The notes: a model not told the origin generated them from the letters alone. A DNA stretch of 64,000 nucleotides from JACVRW01 sp963803245 (GCA_963803245.1 CAWDLI010000014.1:27522-91521), one strand, 5' to 3'. Counted from the first letter of the stretch, positions 40,484-49,501 are shown. Numbers and translations are program-made.

Positions 40484-41263
40484 ATGAAGCTCCTATTCGT
40501 CGGCGACGTGGTCGGCGGTCTCGGCCGGCGCACGCTGGCCTCCCTGCTGCCCGGCCTCCGCGACGACCACGAGCTGGACTTCGTCGTCGTGAACGGCGAG
40601 AACTCGGCCGGCGGCGTGGGCATCACCGAGAAGACCGCACGCGAGCTGCTCGAGATGGGGGCCGACGCGATCACGCTCGGCAACCACGCCTACCGCCACC
40701 GTGAGGTGTACGGCTTCCTGGATCGCGAGGAGCGCATCGTGCGGCCCGCGAACTTCCCGAAGGGCAGCCCGGGCCGGGGCCACACGGTGGTCGAGAACGA
40801 CGGCATGCGCCTTGGCGTGGTCAACCTCTCCGGGCAGCTCTTCCTGGAGGCCGTGCGCTCGCCGTTCAACGAGGCCGACGCGATCCTCTCGACGCTGCGG
40901 GGGACGGCCGACCACGTGCTCGTGGACATGCACGCCGAGGCCACGAGCGAGAAGGTCGCGATCGGCTGGTACCTCGATGGGCGTGTCACCGCCTGCGTGG
41001 GCACGCACACCCACGTGCCCACGGCCGACCTCCGGGTGCTCCCCGGCGGCACCGCCTACGTGACCGACGTGGGTATGACGGGGCCGCGGGGCGGCGTGAT
41101 CGGGGTCAAGCGCGAGCAGGCGATCGAGCGCTTCCTCACGCTCACCAACGTGCGCTTCGAGACCTCGGACGAGGACCCCTGGCTGAACTCGGTGCTAGTC
41201 GAGGCGGACGGCGAGGGCCGCGCCACGCGGGTCGAGCAGCTGCTCCTCCCGGCGCGGCTGTAG
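40484..41263 (+). CDS. YmdB-family metallophosphoesterase
   Basis: 259 residues, ATG at 40484 (a TTG one codon upstream is also in frame). Metal-site motifs: LLFVGDVVGGLGRR, VVNGENSAGGVGIT, ITLGNHAYRHR, VDMHAEATSEK and VGTHTHVPTAD. The family hydrolyses 2',3'-cyclic nucleotides and affects biofilm and stress in Bacillus. Its 3' end overlaps the convergent GT87-like gene by 69 bp. No operon partner. Confidence 0.9.
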   Translation: MKLLFVGDVVGGLGRRTLASLLPGLRDDHELDFVVVNGENSAGGVGITEKTARELLEMGADAITLGNHAYRHREVYGFLDREERIVRPANFPKGSPGRGHTVVENDGMRLGVVNLSGQLFLEAVRSPFNEADAILSTLRGTADHVLVDMHAEATSEKVAIGWYLDGRVTACVGTHTHVPTADLRVLPGGTAYVTDVGMTGPRGGVIGVKREQAIERFLTLTNVRFETSDEDPWLNSVLVEADGEGRATRVEQLLLPARL

Positions 41264-42418
41264 CGCGCGCACGGTGAGCGCCACCGCGGCGAGCAGGGCG
41301 GCGTCGCGGAGGCAGACGAGCGCCACCGGCAGCGCGTCGCGGTCCACGAGCTCGTGGTAGAGACCCGGGAACTCGATCAGGGTCAGGAGCGTCGCCAGCG
41401 CCACCACGAGCGCCAGCGCGTGTAGCCGCCACGCGAAGGCGAGCACCCCGAGCGGGACCGTCCAGACCAGGTACTGCGGCGACAGGACCCTCCCGAGGCA
41501 CGCGAAGGCCGCCACGGCGCCGAGCGCGGCCAGGACGACCGTCCGGCGGTCATCCGGGGCGGCGGCCGCCTGCAGCGAGAGGAGGGCGATCACCGCCAGC
41601 ATCGCGGCCGCCAGCATGGTCGCCGCGGCGTTCGCGGCCGGGTGCTCCAGCCCATCCGAGCGGTGGCTGCCCAGCCCGTCGGCCTGCCCGAGGCCGAGGC
41701 CGTCCAGGGCGTAGACGAAGGCAGCGGGCACGCTCTCCACCTGCACGGGGCGGTCGACCTGGTAGCTCACCGAGTCGCGAAAGCCGTCCGGAGAGGCCGC
41801 GATCGCAAACGCCGCCACCACGACCATCGTCCCCGCCAGCGCGAGCCCGCCCTCGAGGGCCACCCGCCGGCCGCTGCGAGCCGCGAGCCACGCGAGGGCC
41901 ACCGGCGCCGCCACGATCGGGAAGCCCTTCGTCATAACCGCCAGACCGAGCACGGCGAGTCCGAGGCGCGGCCGCTCCACCACCAGCAGCCACAGGGCGA
42001 GCAGCATGAGGGCCACCGGAGCGAGGTCGAAATGGGTCCGCAGCATGGCGCCGCAGAGGAACGGCATCGCCGCGGCCGCGAGCAGCGCCCGCCGGGTGTC
42101 TCCCCCGGTCCGGGCCGCCAGCGCGCCGCAGAGCACCACCACCGCCGCTGCCAGCAGGAAGGTCCAGCCGGCGAACGCCCACCGGAAGGCGTCCTCGCCC
42201 GTGCCGAGCAGCCCCGGCAGCACGATCGCGGGAGCTGCCAGCGGCGGATACTCGAAGAACTGGTCGCGGTACGGGAGCTCGCCGTTCAGGACGGGCTCGG
42301 CGAACGTCCGGTACACGTACAGATCGTTCACGCTGTCGTCCGAGAACGGCGGGATCCAGAGGATCGCGGCCCAGCCGGCCACCAGCAGCAGGAGCGCCGG
42401 CAGGAGCAGGCGCCTCAC
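41195..42418 (-). CDS. GT87-like polytopic membrane glycosyltransferase
   Basis: 407 residues, GTG at 42418 overlapping the upstream gene (GTGA). Starts with a hydrophobic helix, then DSVNDLYVYRTFAEPVLNGELPYRDQFFEYPPLAAP, the GT-C loop with the acidic residues typical of GT87 (DUF2029) mannosyltransferases using polyprenyl-phosphate sugars, and about ten transmembrane helices (e.g. VVERPRLGLAVLGLAVMTKGFPIV). The stop lies inside the convergent YmdB gene. With the next GT87-like gene and GtrA it forms a polyprenyl-linked glycan cluster. Confidence 0.72.
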   Translation of the reverse strand: MRRLLLPALLLLVAGWAAILWIPPFSDDSVNDLYVYRTFAEPVLNGELPYRDQFFEYPPLAAPAIVLPGLLGTGEDAFRWAFAGWTFLLAAAVVVLCGALAARTGGDTRRALLAAAAMPFLCGAMLRTHFDLAPVALMLLALWLLVVERPRLGLAVLGLAVMTKGFPIVAAPVALAWLAARSGRRVALEGGLALAGTMVVVAAFAIAASPDGFRDSVSYQVDRPVQVESVPAAFVYALDGLGLGQADGLGSHRSDGLEHPAANAAATMLAAAMLAVIALLSLQAAAAPDDRRTVVLAALGAVAAFACLGRVLSPQYLVWTVPLGVLAFAWRLHALALVVALATLLTLIEFPGLYHELVDRDALPVALVCLRDAALLAAVALTVRALQPRREEQLLDPRGAALAVRLD

Positions 42419-44058
42419 GCGAGCACCGCCTCGCGCTCGGGCGCCGGCGCAGCGGTCGGCTCGTCCCGGGCCTGTGTGCGGTAGGCCCCGAGGCAGACGA
42501 CCAGCACGAACGGCAGGAACCACACGATGTACAGGTAGAACCAGTGCGTCGCCGCCAGCTGGAGCGCGATCAGCACGGCCGCCCCGAGCGCCGCCGTCTG
42601 GCGCGCTCCGCGCTCGCGGGGCACGAACGCCAGTCCAAGCGCCAGGCCCGCCGCCGCCACCTTCACCAGCGTGTGCAGCCAGCCGATCGAGTTCTGTCCC
42701 CAGATGCTGAACGGCGAGGGGCGCGAAACCTGATATCCGAGCGTCCTGTCGTAGAGCTCGCGCAGGCTGCCGTCGGGCACGAACGGGATCACGGCGAGGG
42801 CGAGCACCGCAAGCAGCGCGAGCGTGAACACGACCGGGCGGGCGCGGCCGCGCGCGGGGTAGAAGGCGAACAGCGGCGCGAGCGCGAGCGGCACGAACTT
42901 CGCCGCGGTGCCCAGCCCCACCGCGATCCCGCGGGCGGCGGCGCCGAGGCGGGTGCGCGCCGGCGAGATCGTCAGCGCCAGCATCGCCAGGACGCACGCC
43001 AGCGCCACCAGCGAGTCGTTCGAGTTCGTCTCGAGCGCGAACGCCGTGTAGGGGAAGGCGGCCCAGGCGTACGCGAGCGCCAGTCCGAGCAACCGCCCCT
43101 CCCTCCCTGGCCGGAGCCGCAGGCCGAGCAGGAACAGTCCGGCCACCACCAGGAGGTCGAAGGCGATCGCGGCGCCGTGGGCGGCCGGCAGGTCGTCCCA
43201 GCTCCCGCTCCAGGGAAGCGCCTGCTCGAAGGGGACGTACGCCAGGTAGCTGAGCGGCCCGTAGGTGTCCCCGCGCTCCACGTCCTGGGAGAAGCCCTCC
43301 CCGTAGAGCCGGTCGCCGTCGACGATCCGGTCCGCCCCGATCACGCCCGCGTAGCCAACGTCGATGACATTCGAGTCCACGATGTTCAGCCCGATGCGGA
43401 ACGAGAGCAGGAACACGAGGCCCACGATCAGCACCTTCGCCGGCAGGTGCGGCACGAGCGGGCCCTGCCGCTCGCGCGGGCGCAGGCCGGCCACGAGCGT
43501 TCTCAGCAGGAGATAGCCCAGAACCGGGTACACGAGCGGCACCGACGTCTCGATCTCACCGCGGTTGAAGTACACGTGCGAGACACCGAACCCGAGCAGC
43601 ACGAGCAGGTCGAGGTGCAGCAGCCGGAAGGGGCGCCGCAGATGCACGAACGGCGCGAGGAAGAGGAGGCAGAGCGGCAGCCAGACGTAGGGCGCGTTCA
43701 GCTTGCGGCCGAAGGCGCCCTCGTAGCCGCGCGCCATCGTCCACGCCACCTGCGGGCCGGTCCACTGCTCGAGCAGCGCGCCGCTGCGGTCGTCCACCTG
43801 CACCTGCACGAGCTGCTCGCCGTCGCGGAAGAAGCTGATCTGCCAGCGACCCGGGCCCTTGATGTACGCGGTCGGGTCGAGGCGACCGCCGCGGCGCTCC
43901 TCGGCCACCACCTTGTCGCCGCGCTCGGCGAGCCCGATGATCTGCTCCGCGCTGCGCTCGAAGAAGCGCGGCGGCTCTGTCTGGGACGCCGGCTGGCGCA
44001 GCTCGGCCGCGGCCGCCGGGGCAGCCCCGACGAGCACGGCGCAGAGCGCCGCTGCCAA
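42415..44058 (-). CDS. GT87-like polytopic membrane glycosyltransferase with N-terminal signal-like segment
   Basis: About 547 residues. The opening AALAAALCAVLVGAAPAAAAELRQ resembles a cleavable signal. A soluble ~110-residue part follows (RSAEQIIGLAERGDKVVAEERR), then about ten membrane helices with the GT-C acidic loop (DRIVDGDRLYGEGFSQDVERGDTYGPLSYLAYVPFEQ). There is no ATG or GTG near the start: TTG at 44058 is chosen; a CTG at 44070 overlapping the gtrA stop would add Lys to the signal and is also credible. Enzyme type inferred from topology and the acidic loop. Confidence 0.65.
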   Translation of the reverse strand: MAAALCAVLVGAAPAAAAELRQPASQTEPPRFFERSAEQIIGLAERGDKVVAEERRGGRLDPTAYIKGPGRWQISFFRDGEQLVQVQVDDRSGALLEQWTGPQVAWTMARGYEGAFGRKLNAPYVWLPLCLLFLAPFVHLRRPFRLLHLDLLVLLGFGVSHVYFNRGEIETSVPLVYPVLGYLLLRTLVAGLRPRERQGPLVPHLPAKVLIVGLVFLLSFRIGLNIVDSNVIDVGYAGVIGADRIVDGDRLYGEGFSQDVERGDTYGPLSYLAYVPFEQALPWSGSWDDLPAAHGAAIAFDLLVVAGLFLLGLRLRPGREGRLLGLALAYAWAAFPYTAFALETNSNDSLVALACVLAMLALTISPARTRLGAAARGIAVGLGTAAKFVPLALAPLFAFYPARGRARPVVFTLALLAVLALAVIPFVPDGSLRELYDRTLGYQVSRPSPFSIWGQNSIGWLHTLVKVAAAGLALGLAFVPRERGARQTAALGAAVLIALQLAATHWFYLYIVWFLPFVLVVCLGAYRTQARDEPTAAPAPEREAVLA

Positions 44059-44066
44059 CGCGGCCT

Positions 44067-44540
44067 TCAGTCCCGCGACACCTCGATGGCGAAGCTCCAA
44101 ATCTTGTTCCCGACGAAGTTGAGGGGGGTCGACACCGCGATGGAGATTGCCTGAGCGATCAGCTCGTTCATGCCGGCGACGCTGACGAGCACCTCGAGGA
44201 TGGTCGCCGCCACCAGGAAGGCGACGATGCTCACCGCGAAGAAGCGCGGCGCCTGGAAGCCGGCGCGCCCCCCGCGGGCATCGAACGTCCAATGCCGGTT
44301 CCACCAGAAGTTGTTCACCACCGCCACGACGAACGCCACCGTCGCGGCCACGAGATGGTGGGCGCTGAAGCCCTCGACGCAGAGCGCGAACACGGCGAGG
44401 TTGACCACGTAGCCAGAGCCACCGACGGCGCAGAACTTCGCCAACTGCAGCCAGTTGTTCGGTTTCCTCAGTCCAGCGCGCACGCGGACGTGCACGGCAT
44501 GCGGGCGGCGCGCGACGGTCGCCTCGCCCTCGTCGCTCAT
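44067..44540 (-). CDS. GtrA-family membrane protein
   Basis: 157 residues, ATG at 44540. Four transmembrane helices; typical GtrA pattern QLAKFCAVGGSGYVVNLAVFALCVE near the start, then NNFWWNRHWTFDARG, and C-terminal LNFVGNKIWSFA. GtrA proteins help flip polyprenyl-phosphate-linked sugars used by glycosyltransferases, and both GT87-like genes lie directly downstream. It follows the phosphodiesterase gene by 4 bp. Confidence 0.85.
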   Translation of the reverse strand: MSDEGEATVARRPHAVHVRVRAGLRKPNNWLQLAKFCAVGGSGYVVNLAVFALCVEGFSAHHLVAATVAFVVAVVNNFWWNRHWTFDARGGRAGFQAPRFFAVSIVAFLVAATILEVLVSVAGMNELIAQAISIAVSTPLNFVGNKIWSFAIEVSRD

Positions 44541-44544
44541 TCGG

Positions 44545-45999
44545 TCACCGTACACGGAAGTGGTCGAGGACAAGGGGGGTCACATCCGCCAGCGACCACT
44601 GCTCGCGTGCGGGGGCGTCCACACCGCAGAGGAGGAGGACCCCCTCCGAGTCGTCCCGATGGAGCGACCCGTGGCTGCCGCCGCCCACGTGAGCCGACCC
44701 GCCCCAGTCCACGAACTCGAACGAGGGCGTGGCCGACACCAGCACGTCGCCGCCGTGGGGGCAGTCGAGCGCGGACCAGAGCCGCCCGAGCGCGTCCGGA
44801 TACTCGGGGCTGCCGACCCGGCCGTCCCCGATCGCGAGGTCCAGCGCCGCGAGGTCGCCCTCGACGCTCCAGCCCTGTCCGCGCGGGTCGACGACGTCTT
44901 GGCCGGGCCGGAAGGCGAGGCGGCCGCGGTCGGAGTGCACGATGGCCGATCCGTTCTCGCGGTGGACGACGAGGTCCACCCCCTCGACCTCCTCGAGCAC
45001 CTCGACCGCACGCGGCACGAGCTCGTCGCGGCGCGCCTCGTCGAGCACGTAGACCATCGCCGAGCGGGCCGCGGGGCACACGGCCAGCTCGGCTTCGGTG
45101 GGCGCAGGGTCGGCGGGAAGGAGCACGCGCCATGAGTCGAAGGCCTCGGCGAGGTTGACGCTCGCCTCGACCTTGGTCTGCGAGTGGTCGGACATCACGA
45201 TCACGGCGTGCTTCTCCAGGAACGCGTCCACCCCTCCGGCCACGTGCATGATCCGCTCGAGGGCGCGATCCGCCTCGGCGATCGAGCGCACCTGTCCGTC
45301 GGGACCGGCCTTGTGCGAGTAGGTGTCGTTGTCGGGCAGCGAGAACAGCATGAAGTCGAAGAGGTCGTGCTCCACGAGGTACGCCCCCACGCACCCGGTG
45401 TGGCGGTCGCGCTGGCCCGGCATCCCGAGCGCCGACCTGCAGCCGGTGTCGCGCGAGTCGAAGAGATCCGCGTAGAAGAGCTCGCGCGCTCCGTAGACCG
45501 GATGGCGGAACTGCGCGGCCTCGGCGATGCGCCGGTAGACGCTCGCCCCGGACGGCTCGTGCCTGGTGCGTCCGCGGTAGATCAGCCACGTCGTGCAGGC
45601 CGTGCGAAGCCCCGCGTCGTCGAGGTGCTCGAACACGGTCTTTCGGCCCCGGCTCAGGTGGGCCATGTTCATGTTGTAGACCGTGTCGAAGAGCGACCGC
45701 ACGACCCCGAAGGCGCGCGTGGCCTGGAACGACGAGCCGTACTCGATGTAGCGCTCCTCGCCGCGGTGGTACCAGTTCATCGAGGGGATGTGGTGCTCGG
45801 CGGGCCCGCTCCCGGTGGCGATCGCCGCGGACGCCACCGGGGTGACCGACGGGAATGTGGACACGCAGTCGCGCACGTAGGTCCCGCACTCGCGCAGCGC
45901 CGCGAGCGCCGGAGCGCGGCCCTCCTCGATCGCGAGATCGAGCATGTCGGGCTTGAGCGAGTCGATGACCGCCAGGACCAGCTTCTTCGGTTGGGCCAC
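44545..45999 (-). CDS. Type I phosphodiesterase / alkaline-phosphatase superfamily protein
   Basis: 484 residues; GTG at 45999 overlaps the stop of the DUF4126 gene by one base. Metal site: LVLAVIDSLKPDML (first Asp), STFPSVTPVASAAIATGS with the nucleophile Thr, SLPDNDTYSHKAG, IVMSDHSQTKV and GGSHGSLHRDD. These are the motifs of the NPP/AP superfamily, which cleaves phosphomono- or diesters. There is no obvious signal peptide, so the protein may be cytosolic or a membrane-associated lipid-sugar phosphodiesterase; its position beside GtrA and GT87-like genes points to polyprenyl or glycolipid substrates. Confidence 0.75.
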   Translation of the reverse strand: MAQPKKLVLAVIDSLKPDMLDLAIEEGRAPALAALRECGTYVRDCVSTFPSVTPVASAAIATGSGPAEHHIPSMNWYHRGEERYIEYGSSFQATRAFGVVRSLFDTVYNMNMAHLSRGRKTVFEHLDDAGLRTACTTWLIYRGRTRHEPSGASVYRRIAEAAQFRHPVYGARELFYADLFDSRDTGCRSALGMPGQRDRHTGCVGAYLVEHDLFDFMLFSLPDNDTYSHKAGPDGQVRSIAEADRALERIMHVAGGVDAFLEKHAVIVMSDHSQTKVEASVNLAEAFDSWRVLLPADPAPTEAELAVCPAARSAMVYVLDEARRDELVPRAVEVLEEVEGVDLVVHRENGSAIVHSDRGRLAFRPGQDVVDPRGQGWSVEGDLAALDLAIGDGRVGSPEYPDALGRLWSALDCPHGGDVLVSATPSFEFVDWGGSAHVGGGSHGSLHRDDSEGVLLLCGVDAPAREQWSLADVTPLVLDHFRVR

Positions 46000-46587
46000 T
46001 ACCGCAGTACCCGCAGGCCGGCGTACTTCTCGCCTTCGCGGCGGCGGCTTCCGAAGAGCAGCAGCACGAAGCCGATGAGCGCGACGTACGAGATCGGCGG
46101 CACGAACACCGCCAGCGCCGCGAGCAGGAGGGCGGCCAGGTCGGCATAGACGGTCAAGAGGCCGGCGGCGGAGGCGTCCACGCGCCGCCTGCGCGCGCTG
46201 GACGAGGCCGCCCACCGCCAGTCCGCCCAGCACCGCGCAGGCCGGGCCGGCCACCAGGCCGAGGACCACCCCGTGGCCGTCGTCGGCGAGGACTCCCGCG
46301 AACATGAGCGCTCCGAGCACCGCGGCGAGGCCGAGCAGCGCAAGGTCTATCGGCGAGCGCGAGTCCCCCGCGGGGCGTGGGCGGTCGAGCCAGTAGGCGA
46401 CCAGCCCGAGCACCAGCACCGCGCCCAGGAAGGCGGGCGACTCGAGGAAGCTCCAGTCCGTGCCGTCGAAGTCGATGCCCACGTCGCCGCGCGCGAGCGC
46501 CCCCGCCAACAGCGGCGGGAGGAACGGTCTGACGCCGGTCGCGCCGGCCAGGCCGGCGCCCGTGCCGATGTCCATGAACAGGCTCAT
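45999..46587 (-). pseudogene. DUF4126 membrane protein, single-base frameshift
   Basis: From ATG at 46587 the product reads DIGTGAGLAGATGVRPFLPP and on to VVLGLVAGPACAVLGGLAVGGL, the glycine-rich start of DUF4126 proteins. Around 46188-46200, in a CGCGCGC run, the frame must advance by one base to continue as RRRVDASAAGLLTVYADLAALLLAALAVFVPP...GSRRREGEKYAGLRVLR, which ends with TAG at 45999-46001. Both halves look normal and the full length (~195 residues) is right for the family. Either a one-base insertion in the genome or a read error in a repetitive GC run. Function of DUF4126 is unknown. Confidence 0.7.
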
Positions 46588-46595
46588 GAGCGGGT

Positions 46596-46616
46596 CCGCA
46601 GGGCGGTACCCTGCGG
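46596..46616. promoter_or_regulatory. 8-bp palindrome in the divergent DUF4126 / aminotransferase region
   Basis: CCGCAGGG and CCCTGCGG pair across a 5-base loop, between two divergently transcribed genes. It might be an operator or bidirectional hairpin, but GC-rich chance symmetry is possible. Confidence 0.35.
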
Positions 46617-46673
46617 GCGCATGACGATAGACCAGCCGGCAGGGCAGGGTCGCTCAGCGGCGAACGGATCGGC

Positions 46674-48032
46674 GTGAGCTTCTCCCGCGACCTCGAGCGC
46701 TACTCGGGCCTGTTCGCGTCGCGCACGAAGGTCATGAAGTCGTCGGCGATGCGTGACCTGATGGCCATCACCGCCCGGCCGGAGGTCATCTCGCTGGCGG
46801 GCGGGCTTCCCGACACGAGCACCTTCCCGCCGGAGTCGTTCGCGGCCGCCACCCGGCGCATCGCGGAGGAATCCTGCGCGCGGGCGCTCCAGTACGGCCC
46901 CACGGAGGGGCTGGACGAGACCAAGACCTGCATCGTCGAGGCCATGGCGGCCGAGGGCATGCGCGTGGACGCGGACGACCTGATCGTGACCACCGGCGGG
47001 CAGCAGGTGATCGACCTGGTGACCAAGGTGCTGATCGATCCGGGCGACGTGGTGATCGCCGAGGGCCCGACCTACCCGGGAGCGGTCCCCGTGTTCTCCT
47101 CGTACGAGGCCGACGTGGTGCAGATCGACATGGACTCGGAGGGCATGCGCATCGACCTCCTCGAGAACACGCTCGACCGGCTCGAGCGCGACGGCCGCAG
47201 GCCGAAGTTCATCTACACCGTGCCCACCTTCCAGAACCCGGCCGGCGTGACGCTGTCGGCGCCGCGGCGAAAGCGGCTCGTGGAGGTGGCTCGCGAGCGC
47301 GAGCTGCTCGTGCTCGAGGACAACCCCTACGGCCTGCTGCGGTTCGAGGGACCGGTGCCCGAGCCGCTCTACTCGCTCGACGGCGGGGTGTACGTGATGT
47401 ACCTCGGCACGTTCTCGAAGACGCTCTCCCCCGGCATCAGGCTGGGCTGGGTCGCGGCGCCCGGTCCGGTGCTCGAGAAGATCAACCTGGGCAAGCAGGC
47501 GGCGGATCTCTGCACGTCCACGCTCTCGCAGCTGATGGTGCAGGCCTACTTCGAGCAGGGTCACTGGAGCGACTACGTGGCCTCGCTCGTGGAGCTGTAC
47601 CGGGGCCGGCGCGACACCATGCTCGACGCCCTGGCGGAGCACTTCCCGCCCCAGGCGGAGTGGACGCGGCCGGCCGGCGGCCTGTTCGTGTGGGTCACGC
47701 TCCCGGACTTCATCGACACCACCGACCTGCTGGCACGGGCCCTGCGCGAGAACGTGGCCTTCGTGCCGGGCGAGGCGGCCTACCTCGACGGCCGCGGTCG
47801 CAGCTCGCTGCGGCTCAGCTTCTCCGCGTGCGGCCACGACGAGATCCGCGAGGGCATCCGCCGCATCGGCGAGGTCGTGACGGAGCAGGTGGAGCTCTAC
47901 GGAACGCTCACCGGCGAGCGCCCACGCGTGCGTGAGCCCGAAGCCGAAGCCGCCGAGGGCGGCGGCGAGGGAGCGCGGGTGCTCCCGCTCCCGTCCCGCA
48001 TCGACCGCGAGCTCCGCGCCAGGCGCAAGTGA
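46674..48032 (+). CDS. PLP-dependent class I aminotransferase (2-aminoadipate / MocR-like catalytic type)
   Basis: 452 residues, GTG at 46674. Fold-type I: ISLAGGLPDTSTFPPESF, ALQYGPTEGLDE, PTYPGAVPVFSSY, DNPYGLLRF (the aspartate near the pyridine nitrogen) and the Schiff-base Lys in YLGTFSKTLSPGIRLGW. Closest group is 2-aminoadipate aminotransferase/LysN-type and related amino-acid transaminases. The C-terminus carries a charged extension (EPEAEAAEGGGEGARVL) beyond the domain. Its last four bases overlap the ddl start (GTGA), which may tie it to alanine supply, but that is position only. Confidence 0.8.
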   Translation: MSFSRDLERYSGLFASRTKVMKSSAMRDLMAITARPEVISLAGGLPDTSTFPPESFAAATRRIAEESCARALQYGPTEGLDETKTCIVEAMAAEGMRVDADDLIVTTGGQQVIDLVTKVLIDPGDVVIAEGPTYPGAVPVFSSYEADVVQIDMDSEGMRIDLLENTLDRLERDGRRPKFIYTVPTFQNPAGVTLSAPRRKRLVEVARERELLVLEDNPYGLLRFEGPVPEPLYSLDGGVYVMYLGTFSKTLSPGIRLGWVAAPGPVLEKINLGKQAADLCTSTLSQLMVQAYFEQGHWSDYVASLVELYRGRRDTMLDALAEHFPPQAEWTRPAGGLFVWVTLPDFIDTTDLLARALRENVAFVPGEAAYLDGRGRSSLRLSFSACGHDEIREGIRRIGEVVTEQVELYGTLTGERPRVREPEAEAAEGGGEGARVLPLPSRIDRELRARRK

Positions 48033-48976
48033 CCCGGGTGGCGGTGCTCAAGGGCGGCCGCTCGCTCGAGCGGTCCGTCTCGCTCCGATCGGGGGCACGG
48101 GTGGAGGACGCCCTCGTTCGGCTGGGGCACGAGGTGGTGGCCATCGACGTGTCGACCGACCTGATGCCGCGGCTGCGGGACGCGAACCCGGATGTGGCCT
48201 TCGTCGCGATGCACGGTCGCGACGGCGAGGACGGCACCGTGCAGGAGCTGCTCGAGATCGCCGGGGTGCCGTACACGGGCTCGGGCCCGGCGGCGTGCGC
48301 GCGGGCTACCGACAAGGTGGTGGCGAAGCACCTGATGCTCGAGGCCGGGATTCCCACGCCGCCCTTCTTCGCCTTCAACGAGACGGCCTTCCGCGAGCTG
48401 GGCGCCGCCGACGCCCTGCCGGCCATCGAGGAGCGGCTCGAGTTCCCGATCGTGGTGAAGCCCGCGAATGGGGGCTCCGCCCTCGGGATCAAGTTCGCGC
48501 GCAGCGCGAAGGACGTGCCGGGGGCCCTCGTGTCGGCCTTCTCCTATGACTCCAAGGTGCTGCTCGAGCGCTACGTCGAGGGCCGCGACCTGGCCGTGTC
48601 GATCCTCGACGGCGAGGCGCTGCCGATCGTGGAGGCCGTGCCGCGCGACGACGCCTTCTACGACTTCGAGGCCCGCTACGAGATCGGCCGCACCGACTTC
48701 GTCTGTCCCGCGGACCTCCCCGCGGACGTGACCGAGCGGGCCCACGAGCTGGCGCTCGCCACGTCCCACCTGCTCGGGTGCCGCGGCTTCGCGCGCGTGG
48801 ACCTGATGCTCGGGTCGGACGGGCAGCCGACCGTGCTGGAGGCGAACCCGATACCCGGCCTCACCGACACCAGCCTGCTCCCGCAGGCGGCCGAGGCCGC
48901 CGGCATCGGCTTCGACGCCCTCGTGGCCCGGATGCTCGAGTCGGCGGGCCAGCCGGCCGCGCAGCCGCCCGTTTAG
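48029..48976 (+). CDS. ddl: D-alanine--D-alanine ligase
   Basis: 315 residues, GTG at 48029. ATP-grasp enzyme for peptidoglycan precursor synthesis: VLKGGRSLERSVSLRSG (first substrate loop), FVAMHGRDGEDGTVQELLE, YTGSGPAACARATDKVV, PIVVKPANGGSALGIKF, and the metal-binding FARVDLMLGSDGQPTVLEANPIPGLTDTSLLPQA. Note ARATDKVV in place of the usual S-xx-DK: Ala-Thr replaces Ser before the Asp. The length is at the short end of the family. Overlaps the preceding aminotransferase by GTGA. Confidence 0.88.
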   Translation: MTRVAVLKGGRSLERSVSLRSGARVEDALVRLGHEVVAIDVSTDLMPRLRDANPDVAFVAMHGRDGEDGTVQELLEIAGVPYTGSGPAACARATDKVVAKHLMLEAGIPTPPFFAFNETAFRELGAADALPAIEERLEFPIVVKPANGGSALGIKFARSAKDVPGALVSAFSYDSKVLLERYVEGRDLAVSILDGEALPIVEAVPRDDAFYDFEARYEIGRTDFVCPADLPADVTERAHELALATSHLLGCRGFARVDLMLGSDGQPTVLEANPIPGLTDTSLLPQAAEAAGIGFDALVARMLESAGQPAAQPPV

Positions 48977-49012
48977 CGCAAGCAGCGGCTGGCCGGCTGC
49001 GCAGCGACGTAC

Positions 49013-49501
49013 TCAATCGTCGCTGGCGAAGTCCTCGGGCGTCACGTTGTCGAGGAAGTCCTTGAACTTCTCGACGACCTCTTCGGTGTCCTCGACCTCG
49101 TGCTCGAACTCGATCGCGGACTCGGAGATCACGTCCTCAGCGGCAAAGATGGGCGCTCCGGTGCGGACGGCGAGAGCGAGCGCGTCCGACGGGCGCGAGT
49201 CGATCGGGATCTCGCGCCCGTTCAGCTGGAGCGTGACCTCGGCGTAGAAGGTGTTCTCGCGCAGCTCGGTCACCGCCACACGGGTGCAGGTGACCTCGAG
49301 CTCGGACAGGACCTCGCTGATCAGGTCGTGCGTCATCGGACGCGGGGTGTTCGCGCCTTGGAGCTTCATGAGGATCGCGGCGGCTTCGGGATGCCCGATC
49401 CAGATCGGGAGGAACTTGTTGCCGTCGCGGGTCTTCAGAAGCACGATCGGCTGCTTGCCGACCATGTCGAAGCTCACGCCATAGATGACCATCTCCTGCA
49501 T
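49013..49501 (-). CDS. Bifunctional nuclease family protein (DUF151)
   Basis: 162 residues, ATG at 49501. The BFN core is VSFDMVGKQPIVLLKTRDGNKFLPIWIGHPEAAAIL, the DUF151 signature, followed by RPMTHDLISEVLSELEVT and DSRPSDALALAVRTGAPIF. An acidic C-terminal tail (EHEVEDTEEVVEKFKDFLD) follows. Plant BFN proteins have RNase and DNase activity; bacterial roles are unknown. It is convergent with ddl; the 36-bp gap has a weak GCAGC/GCTGC hairpin. Confidence 0.85.
   Translation of the reverse strand: MQEMVIYGVSFDMVGKQPIVLLKTRDGNKFLPIWIGHPEAAAILMKLQGANTPRPMTHDLISEVLSELEVTCTRVAVTELRENTFYAEVTLQLNGREIPIDSRPSDALALAVRTGAPIFAAEDVISESAIEFEHEVEDTEEVVEKFKDFLDNVTPEDFASDD

Noticed and set aside
48981..49003. 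Hairpin between ddl and bfn as an intrinsic terminator
   Set aside because: Only a 5-bp GCAGC/GCTGC stem with mismatches inside and no U-run; too weak to list as a feature.
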